NCBI GenBank assembly: GCA_046293135.1
Contig: JBKBPR010000015.1
Span: forward strand, 1 to 7,420
From: UBA2638 sp046293135
Lineage (GTDB): Bacteria > Pseudomonadota > Alphaproteobacteria > Micavibrionales > Micavibrionaceae
Length of the DNA: 7,420 nucleotides
Direction of reading: 5' to 3'
Shown here: positions 1 through 5,114 of the stretch, piece by piece
Numbering within the stretch: the first letter of the stretch is position 1
Layout: each line of letters opens with the position of its first letter
Program-made: the position numbers and the translations under genes
Notes under the pieces: model-generated
Told to the model about the DNA's origin: nothing
The model's input: the letters and a program-made list of their open reading frames with translations, nothing else
Databases searched by the model: none

Positions 1-63
1 TAGGGTTTTTATATAGCTCGAAGTTTTCTCTCGGGGGAAACGTCTGATAACATGTTGTAAATC

Positions 64-130
64 TGGTGCAGGCGGAGGGACTTGAACCCTCACGGGATTG
101 CTCCCCACGGATTTTAAGTCCGTTGCGTAC
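64..130 (-). tRNA. tRNA-Leu(UAA) 3' fragment, probable attachment site of an integrated element
   Basis: Read on the minus strand, this holds a 5-bp anticodon stem (ACGGA at 123-119, TCCGT at 111-107) around the loop CTTAAAA, giving anticodon UAA (116-114). A variable arm of about 15 nt (106-92) follows, as expected of a class II tRNA such as Leu. Then come the T arm (stems 91-87 and 79-75, loop TTCAAGT), the 3' acceptor strand CGCCTGC (74-68), discriminator A (67) and encoded CCA (66-64). The matching 5' acceptor strand GCAGGCG and a D arm are absent upstream; similarity fades near TACGCA (129-124). It cannot be a functional tRNA. The known explanation for such a fragment is duplication of the tRNA 3' end by a tyrosine integrase. 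The orientation puts the host at 1-63 and the element to the right. The intact tRNA-Leu should lie at the other end of the island. Confidence 0.85.
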
Positions 131-135
131 AGTGA

Positions 136-198
136 TTACACGTTGAATTTATTATATAATCTGGCTTCAAAAAGTCAACCGTGTAAGAACCCGTGTAA
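136..198. repeat. Three CGTGTAA repeats beside the attachment site (candidate integrase arm sites)
   Basis: CGTGTAA occurs inverted at 136-142 (TTACACG) and direct at 180-186 and 192-198. The two direct copies sit within CCGTGTAAG repeats 12 bp apart, a little over one helical turn. The stretch between is AT-rich and contains the perfect palindrome ATTATATAAT (151-160). Short repeated sites in mixed orientation within about 150 bp of the core are typical of arm-type binding sites for tyrosine integrases or excisionases. That role is inferred, because no integrase is present in the window. Confidence 0.4.
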
Positions 199-230
199 GT
201 TTTTGAGTGTTTAAACCCTGCTTTTAGCCC

Positions 231-1556
231 TCAACCAAGGCTGTTCAGTCGTGATTTCACGCCCTGCATAACGGACAAATGTATCTCCTCGGGGAAACCC
301 TCCGGCAAGGATTTTTCGATTTCTTGCATAGCGCGCCCTGCCGCAGCAGATATCTCCTCAAGAGCCTCTTTCGCAATATAATCGGGTAGCCCTGCCCGCT
401 TAGCCGTCTGGATAAAATGCCGCCCCTGAATTTCGCTCATCCTGTAATGATTGCTATCTCCCACAGACATCGCCATTTTCATGTCTTTGCGCTGCATTTT
501 GTGGTTATCCAGAAATGGCTGCGCTGAAAGCACATCATAAAGAGGGGTCAAAACAAAGCGCCCTCCCTGACCCAAAAAAATACTAAAGTTCTTTGCATGA
601 CCATCCGTTGCACCGATAAGCCAAAACAAAATCTGCGCCTTTAAAAAAGTCTTTTGATCGTCTGCAGGCTGATCGCTTCCCTTTAAAAGGTTCAGAATCT
701 CAACCATGCTTGGCTGTTTCTCGTTTGCTGGTCTATGATCGTTTTGATATTTCCGAGATGGCGGAATGGATAATGCCTGACAGCAATCTTCCTGTGGAAG
801 ACGCACTAATACGCCCTTATCAGTCCATAGACGGTCAAACCGTTCAATCACCAAAGATTTGGTTTTACCAAATTGTTTGATTTCCGCGGCGTTTACCGGA
901 AGGCCAAAAGCGGCCATTAGCTTCAAGCAGTAGAATTCATTTTCCACGCTATTCGACAGATCGATCCCGTTTGGCAAATGGCCGATTTGGGTTTTGAAAA
1001 TATGGGTTGTCGGCGTTACGCCGTATGGCCGCAGCCATTTCCCTGCGTGGTACAAAAGCGCCGTTTTTTCTTGCGCACCCGCCACCGAGATACGAAAATC
1101 ATGCTCCATATCCAGTCCTAGCGGGACACGCGCGAGATTATTTAAAAGACGTTCAATCTCTTCATCCCGAATGACTTCGCCTTTGATCGAATATAAATCC
1201 GAGAAATCAACTTCGGCATCTTCAGCAAAAAACTGTAATGCTCCCACACAATCGCGGCCTATTCTGGACAAAAGACTATAGGCATCCGTACCATCTGCCC
1301 CTACTTTTTCTGCAACACGCGCTCTCAAATTTTCTGAGTCTGGCAGCAGGTTTTCAAATACAGCAAGAACAGGTGCGCCTTTGAATGCGTCCTCGCGCAA
1401 AGGTAAAGATAAGGAAACGGGATAGGCTCTCTCATTAGAAAGCCATTCGCTCGCATAAACAAACTCAACAGCCCCGCTGGGCTGCTTAGATAAATAGCCC
1501 ACGATCTGACCATTTTGGTACACGCGCAAGCGTGGATGGGTTCTACTTCTTGCCAT
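231..1556 (-). CDS. hipA: HipA-family serine/threonine kinase toxin
   Basis: This is a 441-aa protein, the same size as E. coli HipA (440 aa). It has the HipA N-terminal domain (about residues 9-110) followed by the kinase-like C-terminal domain. Visible motifs are the Gly-rich loop ISVAGAQEKTAL (156-167), whose Ser157 matches the autophosphorylated Ser150 of E. coli HipA; VIERFDR (236-242); the catalytic loop ATDGHAKNF (316-324, Asp318 and Asn323); and the metal-binding YDVLSA (340-345, Asp341). Family members phosphorylate a cytoplasmic target, glutamyl-tRNA synthetase in E. coli K-12, which stops translation and causes persistence; the target here is unknown. All key residues are present, so the kinase looks intact. 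The ATG lies inside hipB with a 14-nt overlap and only a poor Shine-Dalgarno, so translation is probably coupled to the antitoxin and weaker. The gene ends about 100 bp from the tRNA fragment, and no clear terminator follows. Confidence 0.95.
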   Translation of the reverse strand: MARSRTHPRLRVYQNGQIVGYLSKQPSGAVEFVYASEWLSNERAYPVSLSLPLREDAFKGAPVLAVFENLLPDSENLRARVAEKVGADGTDAYSLLSRIGRDCVGALQFFAEDAEVDFSDLYSIKGEVIRDEEIERLLNNLARVPLGLDMEHDFRISVAGAQEKTALLYHAGKWLRPYGVTPTTHIFKTQIGHLPNGIDLSNSVENEFYCLKLMAAFGLPVNAAEIKQFGKTKSLVIERFDRLWTDKGVLVRLPQEDCCQALSIPPSRKYQNDHRPANEKQPSMVEILNLLKGSDQPADDQKTFLKAQILFWLIGATDGHAKNFSIFLGQGGRFVLTPLYDVLSAQPFLDNHKMQRKDMKMAMSVGDSNHYRMSEIQGRHFIQTAKRAGLPDYIAKEALEEISAAAGRAMQEIEKSLPEGFPEEIHLSVMQGVKSRLNSLG

Positions 1557-1806
1557 AATCGAATAATGCGTCCGCCAGCATTGTTTGTTTTGTACGCTCG
1601 TTTATCCGAAGCTCCAAATTCAGTGCGGATAAAACAGCTAATATCGTCTCCAGCTTCGTCGCCGGATTTCCGTTCTCTATAAGAGAGACAGTTTCTTGGC
1701 GCAGCCCCGCCTTCTCTCCTAAAGCAGACTGGCTCATGCCCAAACGTTTGCGGGCACGGCGAATAGCATTTCCGATCTGTTCTGGGCTACGAGCTAATTC
1801 TGCCAT
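1543..1806 (-). CDS. hipB: HipB-like antitoxin, XRE-family helix-turn-helix repressor
   Basis: This 87-aa protein is almost all one XRE/Cro helix-turn-helix domain (about residues 8-66). The scanning helix is MSQSALGEKAG (24-34) and the recognition helix region is LRQETVSLIENG (35-46). It ends in a short basic tail after a linker. HipB proteins dimerise, bind HipA to hold it inactive, and repress their own operon. The ATG is supported by a perfect AGGAGG (CCTCCT on the plus strand at 1812-1817) five bases upstream. The 3' end overlaps hipA by 14 nt, the usual antitoxin-first order. The strong ribosome site here against the weak one for hipA would favour antitoxin excess. Confidence 0.92.
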   Translation of the reverse strand: MAELARSPEQIGNAIRRARKRLGMSQSALGEKAGLRQETVSLIENGNPATKLETILAVLSALNLELRINERTKQTMLADALFDYGKK

Positions 1807-1825
1807 ATCGGCCTCCTACAAATAA

Positions 1826-1854
1826 ATTATGCGTCAAATCACATAAAATATCAA
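1826..1854 (-). promoter_or_regulatory. Predicted sigma-70 promoter of hipBA
   Basis: On the minus strand, TTGATA (1854-1849) is followed after exactly 17 bp by CATAAT (1831-1826). Each box matches five of six consensus bases. Transcription would start near 1819, giving a very short leader that carries the hipB Shine-Dalgarno. Confidence 0.6.
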
Positions 1855-1870
1855 TATCGGAATTAGCAAA

Positions 1871-1910
1871 TAAATCTGTTTTATTAAATTTGGCTAATAA
1901 AATAGATTTA
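1871..1910. promoter_or_regulatory. 40-bp imperfect palindrome, candidate operator in the divergent hipB / metal-operon region
   Basis: TAAATCTGTTTTATT (1871-1885) and AATAAAATAGATTTA (1896-1910) are inverted repeats of 15 bp with one mismatch, separated by 10 bp. The short word ATTAGC at 1862-1867 also recurs inverted as GCTAAT at 1893-1898 and 1920-1925. The palindrome lies just upstream of the hipB -35 box. HipB is the obvious candidate to bind it, but that is inference; the E. coli HipB operator has a different sequence (TATCC-N8-GGATA). Confidence 0.45.
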
Positions 1911-1966
1911 TAAGATATAGCTAATAGAAAAAGATGGATCGCTTATGGCTTAAGGTCGGCAAGCGT

Positions 1967-1976
1967 CCGACGTCGG
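1967..1976. promoter_or_regulatory. Perfect palindrome CCGACGTCGG upstream of the metal operon
   Basis: This is a 10-bp perfect palindrome centred about 15 bp upstream of the predicted -35 box. A GTCGG at 1955-1959 can also pair with CCGAC at 1967-1971. It is a GC-rich island in an otherwise AT-rich spacer. It may bind a metal-responsive regulator encoded elsewhere, but nothing in the window identifies one. Confidence 0.25.
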
Positions 1977-1985
1977 GCTAACTCA

Positions 1986-2014
1986 TTGTTTATTAACGGG
2001 TCGTGTGGTATAAA
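1986..2014 (+). promoter_or_regulatory. Predicted sigma-70 promoter of the metal-resistance operon
   Basis: TTGTTT (1986-1991) and TATAAA (2009-2014) are separated by 17 bp. The expected transcription start is near 2021, which is the A of the ATG I prefer for the first gene. If so, the message would be leaderless, consistent with the lack of a Shine-Dalgarno before 2021. Confidence 0.45.
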
Positions 2015-2020
2015 TTCTGT

Positions 2021-2383
2021 ATGCGTGTTTTGCTCGTATTATTGATTTTTGCTATTGGGTTCAGCGGCTTTTCAGCCGCTGCCCATGCTTTCGACTCGCA
2101 AAACTGTCATGCGTCCTCCTCTGACGGGGAAAAAAAGGCAGGCGCTTTACCCGACTGCCCTGAACACGCGGCAACACAGTCCCAGACAGCAGATAGTAGC
2201 AAACAGAGTGACACGCATGTTTGCCTGAATTGTGATCACTGCTGTGTTTCATACTTGGGTTTTCCGCAATTCAGCGGCACTCTTGATATACCTGACCGCA
2301 GCGAGACTTTTGAACCCGTCGATGCCGCCATGGCCGACAGTACTGTTTCAAAATTAAAGCGCCCTCCCAAATACCTTGTTTGA
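2021..2383 (+). CDS. Small secreted Cys/His-rich protein, putative periplasmic metal binder
   Basis: This 120-aa protein starts with a signal peptide (MRVLLVLL, hydrophobic to residue 22, likely cut after AHA at 21-23). The mature part has Cys29-His30, Cys46 with His49, His66, and a dense cluster C68-x2-C71-x-H73-C74-C75. The C-terminal tail is basic (KLKRPPKYLV). I do not recognise a named family. Size, signal peptide, thiol cluster and first position ahead of a metal-efflux operon recall the small CopL/DUF2946-like proteins found with copper genes. Metal binding or metal sensing is therefore inferred, not shown. An alternative GTG start at 2003 would add MWYKFC and place the predicted -10 box inside the gene; I prefer ATG 2021, which gives a cleaner signal peptide. 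Neither start has a good ribosome site. Confidence 0.7.
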   Translation: MRVLLVLLIFAIGFSGFSAAAHAFDSQNCHASSSDGEKKAGALPDCPEHAATQSQTADSSKQSDTHVCLNCDHCCVSYLGFPQFSGTLDIPDRSETFEPVDAAMADSTVSKLKRPPKYLV

Positions 2384-2388
2384 TTTGA

Positions 2389-2441
2389 ACGGAGTTTAAG
2401 CCGCATGGCTTGAGTTCCGTAACCGCCCCGCTATGGGGCGG
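2389..2441 (+). other. Two tandem RNA hairpins between the first and second operon genes
   Basis: Hairpin 1 has a 14-bp stem (2389-2402 with 2407-2420) around the loop GCAT, and its only deviations are three G-U wobbles. Hairpin 2 is CCGCCCC (2423-2429) with GGGGCGG (2435-2441) around GCTAT. Only two bases separate them. Hairpin 2 is followed by CGTGTTCTT, a weak T tract, so it could be a partial terminator or attenuator. The pair could also protect mRNA ends and make levels of the first gene differ from the pump genes. Confidence 0.55.
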
Positions 2442-2470
2442 CGTGTTCTTGCGTGGACTTTAATCAAACA

Positions 2471-2476
2471 AGGAGA
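2471..2476 (+). promoter_or_regulatory. Ribosome binding site that fixes the DUF305 gene start
   Basis: AGGAGA lies six bases before ATG 2483. It favours this start over the upstream in-frame GTG at 2453, which overlaps the spacer after the hairpins. Confidence 0.75.
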
Positions 2477-2482
2477 ATAATT

Positions 2483-2881
2483 ATGACTTACATCAATAGC
2501 GCTATGGTGCGTCCTCTTCTGGCTGTCATGGCAATAGCGGCTTTGACGGGATATTCGACACCGTCCTCATCCGAGACATCCAGCCCTCCTCATACCCATC
2601 ACGCCATGGATCATTCCCAGATGAAACATGACGTAACTGACCTTTATGCCCCTGCCATGAAAGCCATGCACGAGAACATGACCATCGCCCCGACCGGCGA
2701 TGCCGATGTTGATTTCATGCGCGGCATGATCCCCCATCACCAAGGGGCGATTGACATGGCCAAAATAGTCCTGACCCACGGTAAAGACCCCGAGGTCAAA
2801 AAACTCGCTGAGGACGTTATTCGGGCACAGGAAAGTGAAATCGCTTTCATGCGCGCATGGCTGGCCAAAAACGGTCAATGA
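2483..2881 (+). CDS. DUF305-family secreted protein, putative periplasmic copper/metal-binding
   Basis: This 132-aa protein has an N-terminal hydrophobic export signal (about residues 8-23), a Ser/Pro linker, a Met/His-rich stretch (HTHHAMDHSQMKHD, 37-50), then a DUF305 domain (about 74-127). The domain has the hallmark FMRGMIPHHQGAIDMA (78-93) and the AQESEI helix (115-120). DUF305 proteins are helical, ferritin-like, exported and often encoded beside copper or silver resistance genes; the Met/His content suits soft-metal binding in the periplasm. The signal ends in LTGY (21-24), which looks like the lipobox LTGC with Cys changed to Tyr (TAT at 2552-2554), so lipidation is probably lost. The next gene starts 15 bp after the stop, so the two are surely co-transcribed. 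Confidence 0.88.
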   Translation: MTYINSAMVRPLLAVMAIAALTGYSTPSSSETSSPPHTHHAMDHSQMKHDVTDLYAPAMKAMHENMTIAPTGDADVDFMRGMIPHHQGAIDMAKIVLTHGKDPEVKKLAEDVIRAQESEIAFMRAWLAKNGQ

Positions 2882-2896
2882 GCAAGGAAACTAGAC

Positions 2897-4153
2897 ATGA
2901 AAAAGAACATTTTCAAACTGCGTTTGGTACTGGCACTGGCGGGGATGGCACTTTTGCCGTCCCCGTCTATCGCCGGGACACAGACGATCACTGAAGCACA
3001 AGTGCTTCAGGCCGCCATGCAGGTTAGTCCGGATTTTCAGGCCGCTCTCAGGGACGGTACGTTTGAGAAAGCGGATGCTGAACAAGCCGGACGGCTCGAC
3101 AACCCCTCGCTGCAGCTAAATGCCGTGCGTACCTCCGGCTCGGGGCGTGATGAAAACAGTTTCGACCTGGAAATTGAACAGCCTTTCAAGCTTTCGCAGC
3201 TGACCGGCCAGCGCGCGCGACTCTCGAATGCGCTTTTCGCGCAGGCAGAGCTGCGTCAACAGCACGGGATACTGAATGCCCTCTGGCGCACCAGAATGCT
3301 CTATGCCGAGGTCTGGCAATATCAGGAGCAGGCCAGGCTTTATATGGATTTTCAGAAGCGTGCTGCCAGCGTGGCCAAACAAGTGGGCAGAACCGTAAAG
3401 GCCGGACAAGCCCCGCTCAGTGAAGGAAGCCTTTTTATGGGGGATTCAGCCAAGCTGGCAAGTGACCTTGAAAATATCAAGGCACAGGAAACCGGCCTAA
3501 GATTGCAACTTGAAAAAATGACTGGCCTGATGTTGACCGATGCGGTGCTCGAAAAACCGGTTTTGTCCGCCCCCAGTCGCGATATAGCTTATCTTGAAAG
3601 CCAGGCGCGAGAGAACGCCAGTCTGGTTCGTTTGCTTGAAGCTGATTTATTGGCAGCACAGCGCCAGAAACAGGCAGCCCTGGCTGACAGCGGCATGCCG
3701 GAAATTGCGCCCCGATTTACTTACGGGCGTAATTCTGATGCGAGCGAGGATGCGATTGGTCTTGGTGTGGTGCTGACCATTCCTCTGTGGGATCAAAATC
3801 AGATGGCCCGCCGGAAAGCTGAGGCCGCACAGTTCTATACACAGCGCCAGCTTGACACCTTGCAAACGCTTCCTTTGTCCGAGCGCCTAGGCAAGATCAT
3901 TGAAACGATTGATCGGCTGGACAGGCGCATTCACATTCTTGAAAGAGAAGCGCTGCCAAACTACCGCAAAGGCTTTGAGCAAGCGCAAAAGAACTATCGC
4001 GCAGGCCAGACCGATGCTGTCGCACTGTGGCAGATCCGCGAACGCTTGTTTGATACAGAGCAAGAATCACTGAAGGCGACACTTGAAGCTGTTGCTGCCC
4101 GCCGTATCCTGTCCTTGGAAACCGGCATCTTGCCGCAAGAGGTGTCTCCATGA
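2897..4153 (+). CDS. TolC/CzcC-family outer-membrane factor of a heavy-metal RND efflux system
   Basis: This 418-aa protein has a signal peptide (MKKNIFKLRL, hydrophobic to about 20, likely cut after SIA at 24-26) and no lipobox, unlike E. coli CusC. Two OEP repeats can be seen. The first has NPSL (69-72) and the strand region FDLEIEQPFKL (89-99), followed by long Ala/Gln-rich helices. The second has the IGLGVVLTIPLWDQNQ strand and turn (287-302) and another helical pair. Such proteins trimerise into a channel through the outer membrane and periplasm. The length matches CzcC (about 418) better than CusC (about 460). AAGGAA (2884-2889) precedes the ATG. The stop overlaps the start of the adaptor gene (ATGA at 4150-4153), implying translational coupling and roughly equal synthesis. 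Confidence 0.9.
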   Translation: MKKNIFKLRLVLALAGMALLPSPSIAGTQTITEAQVLQAAMQVSPDFQAALRDGTFEKADAEQAGRLDNPSLQLNAVRTSGSGRDENSFDLEIEQPFKLSQLTGQRARLSNALFAQAELRQQHGILNALWRTRMLYAEVWQYQEQARLYMDFQKRAASVAKQVGRTVKAGQAPLSEGSLFMGDSAKLASDLENIKAQETGLRLQLEKMTGLMLTDAVLEKPVLSAPSRDIAYLESQARENASLVRLLEADLLAAQRQKQAALADSGMPEIAPRFTYGRNSDASEDAIGLGVVLTIPLWDQNQMARRKAEAAQFYTQRQLDTLQTLPLSERLGKIIETIDRLDRRIHILEREALPNYRKGFEQAQKNYRAGQTDAVALWQIRERLFDTEQESLKATLEAVAARRILSLETGILPQEVSP

Positions 4154-5103
4154 AAAAAATAACAGTGATTTTTTCACTTGCTCTCCTGTTCTCGACGCAG
4201 GTATGGGCCGGGCCGGGTCATGACCATGGCACACCGGGCGACAGTGCAGGCGGCCCCTTGAGCGAGATTGTTCTCACCCGGTCGATGATAGCCAACCTGG
4301 GCATTCAATCAGTGCCCGCAGCTTTACAGGATGTGGCGCAGACCGTTGATCTGCTCGCAAATATTGAATATCTGCCGGAGAAGCAAGCGATCGTGAGCGC
4401 GCGCACAGAGGGCACAGTAGCAAAAATTCTTGTATGGACAGGTCAAAAAGTCGAGAAAGGGCAGAATATTCTGGTGATACAGCCTCGTTTTCTCGACAAT
4501 CCGCTGGTCAAGTTGACGGCCCCCATTAGCGGCTATGTAACCGAGCAAAACGTTGTGATCGGTCAGGCCGTTAGCCCCGATCAACCGCTGGTACGTATAG
4601 CGGATATTTCAGAGGTTTTGGTGAGGGGCATTGCCTATGAAAACATGGCGCAGTCGGGCTTCGCTATTGGCCAGCATGTGGCTATCACAACGCCAAATTT
4701 TCCGGGGGAGATTTTTGAAGGCACGGTGCATCACGTCGATGCAACTCTTCGGGCGAAATCGCGTGTGCGCGAGATAGATTCAGTTGTGCTAAATCCAGAC
4801 GGTAAATTGCTCGCCAATATGCAGGCGACCCTGTCGGTCAGGGTGGGTACGCAGACAACCGCGCTCGTCGTGCCGCAGCGGGCCGTACTGGGAGATATCG
4901 GAAATTACTTTGTCTATGTGCAGGAGAGTGACCATTTTTACCGCCGTGATGTCACGCTTGGACAGAAGTTCGGTACCATGCGCGAGATTATCGATGGTGT
5001 TTTGCCGGATGAGCATGTCGTCACAGTTGGCAACTATCAGCTTCAGTTCGTCACACCGCCAAGAGCTGCGGGCGCAGGTGATGACCACGGTCACGCTCAT
5101 TAG
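4150..5103 (+). CDS. RND efflux periplasmic adaptor (CusB/CzcB type) lacking the alpha-helical hairpin
   Basis: This 317-aa protein has a signal peptide (cut after VWA at 18-20), then a His-rich mature N terminus (GPGHDHG). The lipoyl-like domain is in two halves, about 80-112 (ARTEGTV, KVEKGQ) and 121-153 (APISGYVTEQ). A beta-barrel (about 154-235) and a membrane-proximal domain (about 236-303) follow, and it ends in DDHGHAH. Adaptors of this family link the pump to the outer-membrane channel; the two lipoyl halves are normally separated by a long alpha-helical hairpin that touches the channel. Here only about eight residues (RFLDNPLV) separate them. Although short for the family, the reading frame is intact and both halves fit, so this looks like a real short form rather than a damaged gene. 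The His-rich ends suggest divalent metal or copper binding. AAGAGG (4137-4142) lies seven bases before the ATG. Confidence 0.9.
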   Translation: MKKITVIFSLALLFSTQVWAGPGHDHGTPGDSAGGPLSEIVLTRSMIANLGIQSVPAALQDVAQTVDLLANIEYLPEKQAIVSARTEGTVAKILVWTGQKVEKGQNILVIQPRFLDNPLVKLTAPISGYVTEQNVVIGQAVSPDQPLVRIADISEVLVRGIAYENMAQSGFAIGQHVAITTPNFPGEIFEGTVHHVDATLRAKSRVREIDSVVLNPDGKLLANMQATLSVRVGTQTTALVVPQRAVLGDIGNYFVYVQESDHFYRRDVTLGQKFGTMREIIDGVLPDEHVVTVGNYQLQFVTPPRAAGAGDDHGHAH

Positions 5104-5114
5104 GGATATTTGTC

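Noticed and set aside
24..42. GTTTTC...GGAAAC inverted repeat as a terminator after the tRNA
   Set aside because: The stem is six pairs with one wobble, AT-rich, and has no T run on either side in the right place.
64..200. Intron-split tRNA-Leu(UAA), since group I introns occur in this tRNA
   Set aside because: Such introns interrupt the anticodon loop, which is intact here. The D arm and 5' acceptor strand are not found upstream within the window side examined.
994..1281. Plus-strand open frame of 95 codons
   Set aside because: It lies entirely antisense within hipA, which has clear family motifs, and the predicted peptide shows no recognisable features.
1931..1985. Small RNA or tRNA remnant in the GC-richer part of the spacer
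   Set aside because: No cloverleaf or T-arm pattern can be folded; only the short palindrome at 1967-1976 stands out.
2423..2450. Strong rho-independent terminator ending the first gene
   Set aside because: The stem is good, but the following tract CGTGTTCTT is poor in T, and no convincing promoter is seen before 2483. I kept it as a hairpin of uncertain role.
2453..2482. Upstream GTG start for the DUF305 gene
   Set aside because: It would add MDFNQTRRII before the export signal and has no ribosome site, while ATG 2483 has AGGAGA at ideal spacing.
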